Shown here: positions 17,180 through 27,600 of the stretch, piece after piece
Layout of the letters: each line of letters starts with the position of its first letter
Position numbering within the stretch: the stretch's first letter is position 1
NCBI GenBank assembly: GCA_964419055.1
Contig: CAYQNU010000018.1
Coordinates: 15,106-79,105, forward strand
Direction: 5' to 3'
Length of the DNA stretch: 64,000 nt
Source: CAYQNU01 sp964419055
Lineage (GTDB): Bacteria > Bacteroidota > Bacteroidia > Flavobacteriales_D > Parvicellaceae
Position numbers and translations under genes: made by a program
The notes under the pieces: model-generated
The model's database searches: none
What the model was told of the DNA's origin: nothing
The model's input: the letters and a program-made list of their open reading frames with translations, nothing else

Positions 17180-17587
17180 TTATTTTTCAAGCGTTAACGT
17201 ATAAGTCCTAGTTTCGGTGTCGCTAACCACCTCTGTGTATTTCACTTTTTGAAGGGACTTTTCATTAATTAATCGTTGCCATTTATCTGTATGGCTCGTT
17301 GTAATATATTCATCCGAAAGAGAATAGGTGAAATTATCATCAAAGTCATAAGTAGTTCCAGCATATACAAATGAATAATTTTGATTGCCAATACCATTTT
17401 TGCTAAACGTAACGGTGCCGGTTACATTTTGACCAACATCATTAAAGGGAAATCCATTGATGGTTACACTGAATTCCACCTTTGTTACATCCCAAGTTCC
17501 GAGTACTCTTTTTTCAAGTTTAGATTTAGAACAAGAAGAAAAAATGATTAAAAAAACAATTGCTAGTATAAGGGTATAATATTTCAC
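17180..17587 (-). CDS. Small lipocalin-like lipoprotein
   Basis: 135 residues from a GTG start at 17587, two bases after the stop of the upstream gene; no ATG fits. Lipobox FSSC with Cys19 after a hydrophobic signal. The mature part (RVLGTWDVTKVEFSV ... GTVTFSKNG ... TYTLTLEK) has the beta-rich layout and GxW start of lipocalin-like Bacteroidota lipoproteins. Last gene of the bamD-rpoZ-coaBC-porD cluster. Function unknown. Confidence 0.7.
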   Translation of the reverse strand: MKYYTLILAIVFLIIFSSCSKSKLEKRVLGTWDVTKVEFSVTINGFPFNDVGQNVTGTVTFSKNGIGNQNYSFVYAGTTYDFDDNFTYSLSDEYITTSHTDKWQRLINEKSLQKVKYTEVVSDTETRTYTLTLEK

Positions 17588-17589
17588 AG

Positions 17590-18492
17590 TTATTTCTTTT
17601 CTTTAAGTTTGTTGTACTTATTAATGTTACCTGGGTCCAATTTAACCATAATTATATAGGCTTTGGTAGTTATTTCAGTTGAAGTTTCCATAAATAAACT
17701 GACTAATTCATCTGCTTTTGCGGTAAAAAAGTTTTGTACATTAATAGAGTTTGGTTGTGTTTTATGAATCTGCTCTAATAATTGAAGTGATTCAAGCACT
17801 TTGGCAACCGCCAATGATGGATTTTCATAAAGTTTATCAAATCCCTCTCTATGATAGGTGTAATAACATTGACGCAACGGTTTAAAAACATTACCTAAGG
17901 CATTATCAACAATATAATAACGACTACGTTTACCTTCTGTGGCTTTCCACCCCGGAGAAGAAGAATTTTGACAATTACTTACAATTTGTTGAGCTTTTAT
18001 AAAATAAGGAGTGCCACCATCAACTGAAAATGAATCGTAATCATAGGCCAATGCCATATAAAGGTAAAAAGCAACAACATCAGCTAAATTATTCTGATGT
18101 CTGTCAGGTGTAAAAATTATGGCTTCTCCACGTTGATAAGTAAAATTTAATTTATCATCATTGAAGTTGAATAATCGTGTTTTATAACTTGAATTATAAA
18201 CGGGACGTGATGATGAAATTTGGATAGAACCTGCAAAATCGGCTGACCCCGTTTTACTATTAATGGTTATTTGAATACTGCAATCTATTTTTTCTTCTGA
18301 CTGATAAATGTCGTTACTCCATTTTGTTCCGTTTACTAATTCCATTAGTGAACCTTCAAGCGCTTGAAAAATTTCCACATTTTCGGGCGATGATTTAAGT
18401 TGTGGTGATAAAATAGTCACTCGGCAATTGAACTCTTGACCGATTAAATGTAAATTGAAAATAATAAAAACAAATAATAAAAACGATTTCAT
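17590..18492 (-). CDS. porD: DUF4835 family protein, PorD-like (T9SS-associated)
   Basis: 300 residues with signal peptide ending at LIGQ. Conserved features of DUF4835: FNCRVTILSPQL at the mature start, FQALEGSLMELVNGTKWS, RPVYNSSYKT, and DVVAFYLYMALAYDYDSF. Family members are named PorD, a type IX secretion component, in current genome annotation; I am less sure of the experimental basis than of the family. Its place directly after coaBC is the usual one in Bacteroidota. Periplasmic or outer-membrane-associated by signal peptide. Confidence 0.8.
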   Translation of the reverse strand: MKSFLLFVFIIFNLHLIGQEFNCRVTILSPQLKSSPENVEIFQALEGSLMELVNGTKWSNDIYQSEEKIDCSIQITINSKTGSADFAGSIQISSSRPVYNSSYKTRLFNFNDDKLNFTYQRGEAIIFTPDRHQNNLADVVAFYLYMALAYDYDSFSVDGGTPYFIKAQQIVSNCQNSSSPGWKATEGKRSRYYIVDNALGNVFKPLRQCYYTYHREGFDKLYENPSLAVAKVLESLQLLEQIHKTQPNSINVQNFFTAKADELVSLFMETSTEITTKAYIIMVKLDPGNINKYNKLKEKK

Positions 18493-18515
18493 ATAAATAA
18501 GGTATTCAAATGTAA

Positions 18516-19709
18516 TTATAAATTTTCTAAGGAATTAAGAATGTCAATAGCTACATCATTCTTTGACTTTAACTCAAAATTAGTGATTTTATTGTTTCGT
18601 TCAATGAGTGTAATTTTATTGGTGTCGGTTTGAAACCCAGCTCCTTCATTTTTTAAAGAATTTAAAACAATACAGTCTAAATTTTTTGAGACCAATTTTT
18701 TTCTTGCGTTTTCCAATTCTTGATTTGTTTCTAACGCAAAACCAATTAATAATTGATTGGTTTTATGTTCACCCATCCATTTTAATATGTCAACTGTTTT
18801 TCTCAATGAAATGCTCCATTCAGAATCTGATTTTTTTATTTTTTCATTAGCCACCTGTGTTGGAGTATAATCCGCAACGGCTGCCGACATAATTACAGCA
18901 AATTGATCATCAAATTGATTTTTGCAGGCTTCGAACATCTCTTGTGCTGAAGTTACCGAAATATGCACCTGTAATCCTTTGGGAATAGGTAGATGAATAG
19001 GACCATTTATCAAAGTAACTAAAGCTCCTCTATTGACAGCCTCTTCTGCTAATGCTATTCCCATCTTACCTGATGAATGATTTCCAATAAAACGAACAGG
19101 ATCAATAGCTTCATAAGTTGGTCCCGCGGTAATTAAAATCTTTTTCCCATTCAAACTTAGCTTACTTTGATAATAATCATACAAAAATTGCACTATTTGT
19201 TCGGGCTCTGCCAAGCGACCTTCTCCGACTAATCCGCTAGCTAATTCACCACTTTCTGGATAAATAATGATATTTTTCCGAGAGCTGAGTGTCTCTAAAT
19301 TGTCTTGTGTAGAACCATGTTTGTACATGTCTAAATCCATTGCGGGTGCTATGAAAACTGGACATTTGGCAGACAGATAAGTAGCCATTAATAAACTATC
19401 GGCATGACCATTTGCCATTTTAGAGATTGTATTGGCGGTAGCAGGTGCAACTAACATCAAATCGGCCCAAAGTCCTAGCTCAACATGATTGTTCCAAACC
19501 CCGCTTTCGTGGTCAGAAGTAAAATCCTTTAAAACAGGATTTTTTGAAAGTGTGCTCAAAGTAAGGGGGGTAATAAAATGTTCAGAGGCGTCTGTCATTA
19601 TTACTTTGACAAGCGCCTCTGATTTAATTAGAAGTCGTATGATGTAGGCCGCTTTGTAGGCTGAAATGCTTCCAGAAACGGCTAAAATTACTTTTTTGCC
19701 TTTGAGCAC
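18516..19709 (-). CDS. coaBC: Bifunctional phosphopantothenoylcysteine decarboxylase / phosphopantothenate-cysteine ligase
   Basis: 397 residues from a GTG at 19709. Two steps of coenzyme A synthesis in one protein. The N-terminal flavin-dependent CoaC domain (1-180) begins with ILAVSGSISAYKA and has His75 (NNHVELG). The positions of E. coli Asn125 and Cys158 are Asp125 (PAMDLDM) and Ser158 (ELASGLVGEGR). The CoaB domain (185-397) has ITAGPTYEAIDPVRFIGNHSSGKMG, AAVADYTP and the KIKKSD lysine. Member of the minus-strand cluster downstream of rpoZ. Confidence 0.96.
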   Translation of the reverse strand: MLKGKKVILAVSGSISAYKAAYIIRLLIKSEALVKVIMTDASEHFITPLTLSTLSKNPVLKDFTSDHESGVWNNHVELGLWADLMLVAPATANTISKMANGHADSLLMATYLSAKCPVFIAPAMDLDMYKHGSTQDNLETLSSRKNIIIYPESGELASGLVGEGRLAEPEQIVQFLYDYYQSKLSLNGKKILITAGPTYEAIDPVRFIGNHSSGKMGIALAEEAVNRGALVTLINGPIHLPIPKGLQVHISVTSAQEMFEACKNQFDDQFAVIMSAAVADYTPTQVANEKIKKSDSEWSISLRKTVDILKWMGEHKTNQLLIGFALETNQELENARKKLVSKNLDCIVLNSLKNEGAGFQTDTNKITLIERNNKITNFELKSKNDVAIDILNSLENL

Positions 19710-19741
19710 AAGTTTCGATTTTGTTTTTTATTTACAATCAA

Positions 19742-20062
19742 TTAGCTGTTTTCAGGTGCTTTCCAAAATACTTTTTCTTCTTCGTATTCTTGAATAGCAA
19801 TAGCAGCAGGTTTTGGCAATCTTTCGTAAAAACGAGAAACTTCAATTTGTTCTCTGTTTTCAAATATTTCTTCTAAGTTATCAGTAGTAGAAGCAAATTC
19901 TTCTAATTTAGCTTGAAGTTCTTCTTTTAAGTTAACATTAATCTGATTCGCTCTTTTAGCTAAAACAGTTATTGTTTCGTAAATATTACCGGTTTGCTGA
20001 TCTAATTCCTTTAAATTTCTTGTAATCGTTGTTTTTTCAGCTGTACTATCTCTATATGCCAT
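19742..20062 (-). CDS. rpoZ: DNA-directed RNA polymerase omega subunit, Bacteroidota type
   Basis: 106 residues, small acidic protein with the Bacteroidota omega/Rpb6 pattern: ITRNLKELDQQTGNIYETI, VLAKRANQINV near the start, and FYERLPKPAAIAIQEYEE at the C-terminal end. It stabilises the beta' subunit. Gene order bamD-rpoZ-coaBC supports the call. Confidence 0.92.
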   Translation of the reverse strand: MAYRDSTAEKTTITRNLKELDQQTGNIYETITVLAKRANQINVNLKEELQAKLEEFASTTDNLEEIFENREQIEVSRFYERLPKPAAIAIQEYEEEKVFWKAPENS

Positions 20063-20103
20063 ATTGGGTTAAATTAAGATTTTTTTTGCAAAGATATAAA
20101 ATA

Positions 20104-20925
20104 TTATGTGTTTTTCAACTTTTCTATTGCTTTAACACTTGATTCATGAAAATCTTTTGCAGATTTCATATATTCACTTTCAGAATAAGTATTTAAAAAG
20201 TTGTTGTAAGCGTTAATTGTTGCTTGATATCGTTCGGTTTTTTTCTCATCTACACTATTGCTAGCAAATAAATAATTTGATTTGATTATCAAGAACATTA
20301 TTTCTTCTTTAAACTGAGTATCCGGGAATGATTGAAGCATAGAGTTGAAACTTACCACAGCTGAATTGTAGCGTTCCATTTTATAATAAAGTTTACACTG
20401 GTCATAAAATTTCAATTCTAGATTTTTTCTCAACTGCCTCATAATCAAATTGCAAGTGTCAATTTTCTGACTCTTTGGGTATTTGTCCATAAACAATTGG
20501 AATTCATCAATTGCGTTTTCCGTTTCAGTGGGATCAAGATTGTATTCCGGGGCATTCTCTTTAGTGCAAATGGCTGACATAAAAGCACACTCTTCAACTT
20601 TAGAGCTGTAGGGGAATTTTTTTGTAAAATTTTTAAAATAATAGGCAGCTAAATAAAAATCTTTAATACAATATTGCGTGTAGGCATATTGGTAATAAAT
20701 ATCTTCACTTTTGGCTGATGTACGGTAATAGGTCATTAACTCTTCCAACAAAGGCAATGCTTTAAAACACTCCCCTTCATTGATGCTTTTTAAAGCGAAC
20801 TCATATTTTTTTTCGTAATCATTGCCTTTCATTATTTTATTGTATTCGCTACAAGAAGTTAATAATGCAAAACTTGCAACCAAAAGTACAAGAGGGAAAA
20901 AGAAAGATTGAGTGAGTGTTTTCAT
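20104..20925 (-). CDS. bamD: Outer membrane protein assembly factor BamD
   Basis: 273 residues. Lipoprotein signal with lipobox LLTSC (Cys25), then a series of TPR-like helical pairs: ALPLLEELMTYYRTS, DIYYQYAYTQYCIKDFYLAAYYF, FPYSSKVEECAFM, EFQLFMDKYPKSQKID. This is the usual BamD layout; it is the periplasmic lipoprotein of the BAM complex that folds beta-barrel proteins, including the receptor and PorV-like proteins of this window. First gene of a minus-strand operon of five. A minus-strand TAnnTTTG match lies at 20944-20937, just before the start. Confidence 0.93.
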   Translation of the reverse strand: MKTLTQSFFFPLVLLVASFALLTSCSEYNKIMKGNDYEKKYEFALKSINEGECFKALPLLEELMTYYRTSAKSEDIYYQYAYTQYCIKDFYLAAYYFKNFTKKFPYSSKVEECAFMSAICTKENAPEYNLDPTETENAIDEFQLFMDKYPKSQKIDTCNLIMRQLRKNLELKFYDQCKLYYKMERYNSAVVSFNSMLQSFPDTQFKEEIMFLIIKSNYLFASNSVDEKKTERYQATINAYNNFLNTYSESEYMKSAKDFHESSVKAIEKLKNT

Positions 20926-20936
20926 AAATAAGCGGG

Positions 20937-20944
20937 CAAAAATA
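20937..20944 (-). promoter_or_regulatory. Putative -7 promoter element of the bamD operon
   Basis: Reads TATTTTTG then CCCGC on the minus strand, 12 bases before the bamD ATG. No clear -33 partner. Confidence 0.45.
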
Positions 20945-21035
20945 AATCATTTTATTCAACTGTAACGTGTTTTTTCTTTATTTTGTATTAATGTATGTTA
21001 AAAAATAAAAATGTTTGTTGAAGAAGGTGAAGGTA

Positions 21036-21494
21036 ATGAATGAGAAATTATTAATTGGAAAGTCGGATAAAGCTGATTTTCCTGAATTGGAGTTGAAAAA
21101 TATTGATGTTAAAATTGATACAGGCGCTTACACATCAAGTATTCATTGCAGTAGTATTGAAGTGGTGAAAATTAATAATAAAAAAGTATTGAAATTTTGT
21201 ATGCTCGATCCAACACATAAAAAGTATAATGGTAAACAATTGATGGTAAATGACTTTAAATTGAAGAAGATAAAAAGCTCTAATGGGGAGGTTCAAGAAC
21301 GATATATAGTAAATACTACTTTAGTACTTTTTTCAACAACTTTTTTAGTAGAATTGTCCTTATCTGAAAGAGGTGAAATGAAGTTTCCTGTGTTATTAGG
21401 AAGAAAGGTGCTAACCGGAAATTTTGTAGTAGATACAGCGTTTAGAAATTTGTCTTTTAGATTGAAGAATAGTTTAAAAAACAATGCTTTGTAG
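21036..21494 (+). CDS. RimK-associated retropepsin-like (ATP-dependent zinc protease family) protein
   Basis: 152 residues from the ATG at 21036; an upstream in-frame TTG at 21015 would add seven residues. The core KIDTGAYTSSIHC carries the D-T-G of the aspartic-protease-like fold, followed by RYIVNTTLVL and FPVLLGRKVL, all typical of PF05618 proteins that are normally encoded beside rimK (ribosomal protein S6 glutamate ligase). No rimK gene is adjacent here. The cytosolic role of the family is poorly defined. Confidence 0.82.
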   Translation: MNEKLLIGKSDKADFPELELKNIDVKIDTGAYTSSIHCSSIEVVKINNKKVLKFCMLDPTHKKYNGKQLMVNDFKLKKIKSSNGEVQERYIVNTTLVLFSTTFLVELSLSERGEMKFPVLLGRKVLTGNFVVDTAFRNLSFRLKNSLKNNAL

Positions 21495-21585
21495 TTTTTT
21501 AAGTTGAAAAAATAGTCATTTATATTGGAGGAATGATGTTTTGTAAAAAAACATGGTTAAATATTTTTCATTCAATGTTTTATTG

Positions 21586-21593
21586 TATTTTTG
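21586..21593 (+). promoter_or_regulatory. Putative -7 promoter element of the type B surface-protein operon
   Basis: TATTTTTG then CATCGC, a TAnnTTTG match, 100 bases before the ATG at 21693, giving a leader of about 90 bases. Confidence 0.45.
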
Positions 21594-21692
21594 CATCGCT
21601 AACTACGCCTTTTTACTTTTTATGATGGTTTCGTCTAAATTAGTCACAAGACTAATGATAATATAAGTACAAGAGGGATTATTGTATAAACT

Positions 21693-24600
21693 ATGAAACG
21701 AATACTAGCTTTTTGGACATTTTTTGCAAGCATTCTGTCAGTAAATGCTGCTATTTATAAAGTTACTACTACCAATTTTACAGGACCTGGGTCAGTAAGT
21801 GAAGCAGTAACTAATGCTACATCTGGAAGTGATTCTATAGTTTTCGATTTGAAAGGCACAATTGTATTCTCCACTACTTTGACTTTGACATCAAGTGTGA
21901 CTTTAATAGGGCCGGGGAGTGATAATTTACAATTGCAATCAAGCGGGATAACATTGTTTGATATAAATGTGATGGCTTCTAATGTTAATATTACCGGTTT
22001 TACTTTGACGACATCGGGTATAGCTGGTGGCTCTGCCATACAATCTGGTGCATCAGAATTAATAATTTATGATTGTATTTTTACAAATTGCAATTCATCA
22101 GGTATAGGTGGAGCAATAACGGCTAATACTGGAGGTTTAACGGTTCATAGCTGCTCATTTGTGAATGTAATTGCTGCCACTAATGGAGGTTCAATATTTT
22201 TAACTACTAATAGTGGCTTGCCATCAAATATTGTGAATTGTACTTTTGGAAGAACATCAGGATTTTCAACTGAAAACGGCCAAAATGGTGGGGCTATTTA
22301 CATCAATGTATCCAGTGGAACCGTTAACATAGTTAATAATACCTTTGCGCGATTATCGGTTACTACTCAAGGGGGTGCCGTTTATTCAAACGTTGCAAAC
22401 TATAACTTAAGGAATAATATTTTTTATCAAAATGCACCCAATTCTCAATTCAGAGATTTGGGCGGTACAATGCCATCCATCAGAGGGTTTAACTGTTTTC
22501 AGCAAGCGCCAACTGCTTATGTGCCAGGAACAAATGATGTAAACGGTGGAAGTTGGGCATCTTGGATTTCTTCAAATTCATCACTTCAACTCCAAAAATT
22601 TGGAAGAGGACATTATGGTCTAAATGTTACTGAATTTGCTCCTTCAATTGATAATGCAGATCAATCTATAGTTACTACTTTTTTTGACAACTTTGGCTAT
22701 GAAAGAAAAGATGTTCGTTCTGCTCCACGTGAAGTACAAGGAATATATTATGGTGCTAATCAAATTGATAGGGGATCTGTGGAGTATTCACCATTTAAAG
22801 TAACCAACAACAATGCAACAGGAGTAGGCTCCCTAGCTGATATTGTTGACAGTGTGAATAATTCAACTAGACCCGGTCCATTATATGTTTGGTTTGAAAT
22901 TCCAGGATCAGGACCACATACGATTACAGCAGCGTCACAATACATTACTAATAGAGCTTATAACTACTTAGATGGGTTTTCTCAATTAGGCAGTAAAGAA
23001 GGTTCTTATTCATTTGGACCTGAATATACAATTGATATTGATAATACTGCATCATTAGTAAGTTGTTTCTATACCTTTGGTGACTACATTGAAATTAAAG
23101 GCTTTCAAATTCAAAATTTTGATATCCCTATATTGATTTTTAGTAATAATGTTGGGTTATATGGGAATTATATTATTAATGGTAATTATGGTATTAATAC
23201 TGGTGGATCTACTTCATCTTGTATAATAGGCTCGGAAAAAGGAAAGGATAGAAACTACATTGTAAGTTGCAATGCAAAAGCAATGGAGATAGGTGGTTCT
23301 TATCATTGGATTAAAGGTAATTACATTGGTGTTCAACCCAATGGAGTGGCGAATGGTAATTCTGAAGGTATTGATTTAAATGGTGCACTAGATTGTCTTG
23401 TGGGCGGGTCTTCTTCTGCTGAGGGTAATTTAATTTGTGGGAGTTCTTTATATGGAATTCGCTTATTGGGAGCCTCAAGCTGCCAAGTAAGAAATAATAT
23501 TTTAGGAATTAATCCAACCAATACTTCAACTGCTGGATATGAAAATTCAAGAGGAATTGAAGTGGAGAGTTCAAACAATAATTTCATTGGGGGTAGTATT
23601 TATCCTGGTGGAGGAAATGTTGTTGCTTCAGCTTCGGGTGATGGAGTGTATATCTCTAATTCAGGTTCAAATTATTTTCACGGAAACATTATCGGATTGC
23701 GACCAGATGGTTTGACAGCAGGTTCAATAGCTAACAATGGAATTAGAATAACCGGTTCAACTGATAATAATTATATTGGAGATTATATGACTGTCGATTT
23801 TAGAAATGTAATTTCCAATTGCCAAGAATCAGGAGTTTTTTCTGATGCTACTTCAGGAAATTCTAATTTTATAAATTATAATTACATAGGTACCAACAAA
23901 AATGGATTGGGTAATATGGGAAACGGTAAAGATGGAATTCATTTATTGGGCTCATTAGGAAGTTTTTCAGGTCAAGCTTTAGTTGAGAATAATTTAATTG
24001 GTCATCATAATAATGCTACATTTGGACGTGCAATATTTGTAGAAAATGGTCGAGCAAGTGTTTACACTAATACCATAGGAAAAGATTTATCTGGAAATTC
24101 TGCTTCGAATAGAATTGGTATTCAAGTAAAAGGTGTTGACGCTGAAGGGAGCATCTATCAAAATACGTTATTTAATTCATTACAACAAGGCATCTTAGTG
24201 GATGATGTAGCAACTAATTTCGGTTTAAGTATTGATTTTAACAATATTCAATATAATGGAGCTCAAGGAGTCTTCGTTACTAATGGTTCAAAAAAAGTGG
24301 ATTTTTATGAAGACAGCGTTAAAAATAATGGCACCGGAGGAATTATTGTTGCAAATGGATGTGATAGTATTGTAATGGAATTTTGTATTGCTAATAATAA
24401 TGGTTCAGGATTAGATTTCGATTTAGGAAATGCAGGTCCTGGAGGTTATGTGATGAATCAAGGTGTTTCTTTTCCTATAATTTCAGCCGCAAATTATTGT
24501 TCAGGTCAACTTACCATTGAAGGTACTTTTTCTGATGCTAATTTTCCTAATACAGAATTTAACTGTGCATTTTATCTTATTCCTGCAGGTTCTGCACATC

Positions 24601-27600
24601 CTTCTAATCATGGGGGCACCTATGAAGTCATTGGGTCTGACTATATTTTTACAGATGGAACAGGATTTATCTCATTTACATTTGATTATTTTAATACATT
24701 CAGTCCTGGAGATTTAATTACTATGGCGGTAACAAAGATAGAAAATGAAGGTCAACATCTTACAAGTGAATTAGCCGCTAATTTTGTGATTTCATCAAAT
24801 TTATCAGTCACAGTGACTCCAACAAATCCTTTGTGTACTAACGATTTTGGTTCAGCTACAGCCACAGTAATTGGTTCTTCAAATGACCCAGAATGGCATT
24901 TAGTCTCTGCATTAGGTAATCCAATTTCATTTGGAACAACCGTAACAAATTTATTACCTGATAACTATGCGTGTATTATTGTAAATGGAGGGTGTACTGA
25001 TACGGCATTTTTCACCATTACTGCTCCCACAATATTAAATCCAGGAATAGCTAGTACTCTAACAAATGTTAATTGTCTAGGTGGGACAGATGGAAGTATA
25101 CAACTTATCACAGCTGCTTCAGGAGGTACATTACCGTATCAATACAGTATTGATAATGTTACTTTTCAGGCATCAGATTTGTTTTCTGGGCTTCCTGCTG
25201 GAACATATGCTATTTTTGTGAGAGATGCAAATAATTGTATTGATACCACAACTAGTATAACTGTTAGTGAACCTGCAACAGCACTTACAGTGACTACATC
25301 TACAACCAACCTTACTTGTAATGGTTCGGATGACGGAACTATTACAACAACTATTTCAGGAGGTTCTCCTGGCTATAGCTTTGCTTGGACAGGTCCAAAT
25401 TCTTTTGTTGCAAATACTCAAAATATTACCTCTTTAGAACCTGGTTTTTATGTATTAACGGCTACAGATATTAATGGTTGTCAAGTTATCGAAAATGCAG
25501 CTGAAATTATTGAACCAGCTTCAAACAATGTAAATTTTACTATTTCTAATGCCACAGCTTGTGTAGGTGAAGGAATAACATTTACAAATACTTCTGACCC
25601 TGGAGCAACTGCTTATTTTTGGAATTTTGGAAATGGGAATTTAACCAACAATACTCTTGAAAATTCAAGTACTGTATATACAGGAGATGGAACTTATTTT
25701 GTTGATTTTATTGTAACTTATGGCGCTTGCCAAGATTCCTTAACTCAAGTAATAAATGTCAATCCTGTACCTGTATTAACAAACGCTAACTCAACAACTA
25801 TATGCAGTGGCGATAATGTGAATTTCACTTTTTCAACTGATATAGCCTCTACATTTACTTGGTATGGAATAGACAATACCAGTGTTTCGGGTGAAACATT
25901 GACTAATCAATCAACCAATATAAATAGTGATGTATTAATCAATAATTCAGGAACCCCACAAATGGTTGAATATATAGTAATACCTGCCACGGCTCAATGC
26001 ACCAGTTCAGGTCAATCCTTTTATGCTTGGGTTAATCCTCTTCCAACTGTAATTGCCCCAAATGACACAACGATCTGTACAAATGAATCGTTAATGCTAT
26101 CTGGTTCTGGAGCTGCAAGCTACACCTGGGATAATGGAATTACTGATGGGGTAGCTTTTAACCCATCTAATACAACAGTTTACACAGTTACAGGGACAGA
26201 TGGAAATGGATGTCAAAATACAGATGCCACTACTGTTGTTGTAAATACTTTACCTACAATATCAGCTCCATCTGATTACGCTATTTGTAATGGTGCGTCA
26301 ACTACATTGAATGCAACAGGAGGGTTATCATATAGTTGGGATAATGGTGTTTCAGATGGGATATCATTTACTCCTATAGGAACACAAACGTACACTGTTG
26401 TTGGACAAGATGCTAATGGATGTCAAAATAGTGATGCTGTTACGGTTACAGTTAATACTTTACCTACTATCATCGCTCCAAATTTCTACTCAATTTGCCA
26501 AGGTGAATCCACTACATTGACAGCAACGGGGGGAGTGTCCTACACTTGGGATAATGGTGTATCAAATGGTGTGGCGTTTACGCCATCTGTTTTTGCAACT
26601 TATACGGTAGTTGGGGTTGATGGAAACGGATGCCAAAATAATGACACTGTTTCAATTGCAATAAATAATTTACCTACTGTAATTGCTCCAGCAGATTATA
26701 CCATTTGCAGTGGTGCTTCTACAACATTAAATGGTTCTGGGGCATTAACCTATGTTTGGAATAATGGTGTAACCGATGGTGTTGCATTTAACCCAACTTC
26801 AACCTTATTATATACTGTAACAGGAACTGATACTAATGGCTGTGAAAACACAGACCAAGTCACCATAACTGTTAGCTCACCTATTTCACTTACGTTTAAT
26901 GTTACCAACGTTTCGTGTAACGGAAATTCTGATGGTGAAATTGAATATACAGCTTCGGGTGGTACTGCTCCTTATACAATTGGTATAAATGGAAATAATC
27001 CATTTACGATGTCATCAAACCCAACAATTTTGGGAGGTCTTTCTGGGGGGTACACATTTAATGGGATTTTGACAGATGCCAATGGTTGTCAAACAACTAA
27101 TTCAACTAATATAACAGAACCAAATGCAATATCCTATTCAATAATTACACTTTCGGATACTTGTAGTGCAGGGGTGGGAACATTATCTTATGCTTCCGTA
27201 TCAGGAGGCACAACTCCCTACACTTATGGAGATTTATCTGGTGTGAATTCAACCAGTTCTGTATTTGTGGGCAGTGCCGGAAGTTATAATACTTTTGTTG
27301 AGGATGCAAATGGATGTGTTTCTAATCAAAGTGCTACAATAGGAAATGTAACTGCACCAGTAAATGGAGGAACTTTTGGTCCGTATTCAACTTGTGATGA
27401 CGAACCCATTGAAATTGTTGCTTTTGGAGGAACCTCTTACCAATGGTCAGGAGGGTCTACAGCTATTCCATCTGTTGCTAATCCAACGGTAAATCCAACT
27501 CAAAACACAACGTATTATGTTACCATTTCTTTTGGTACGTGTACATTATCAGATTCAGTATTGGTTACTATTGATTCCAGTTGTGATTCGCTCGATAACA

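Noticed and set aside
21011..21043. Ten-codon open frame (ATG to TGA) overlapping the protease-like gene start
   Set aside because: Too short to support; no regulatory peptide motif recognised.
24517..24717. Second-frame open frame in the giant surface-protein gene
   Set aside because: Low-complexity Leu/Ile-rich shadow of the real frame.
26043..26882. Regular repeats considered as a CRISPR array
   Set aside because: Units are 210 bp, in frame within a long gene, without short repeats and spacers.
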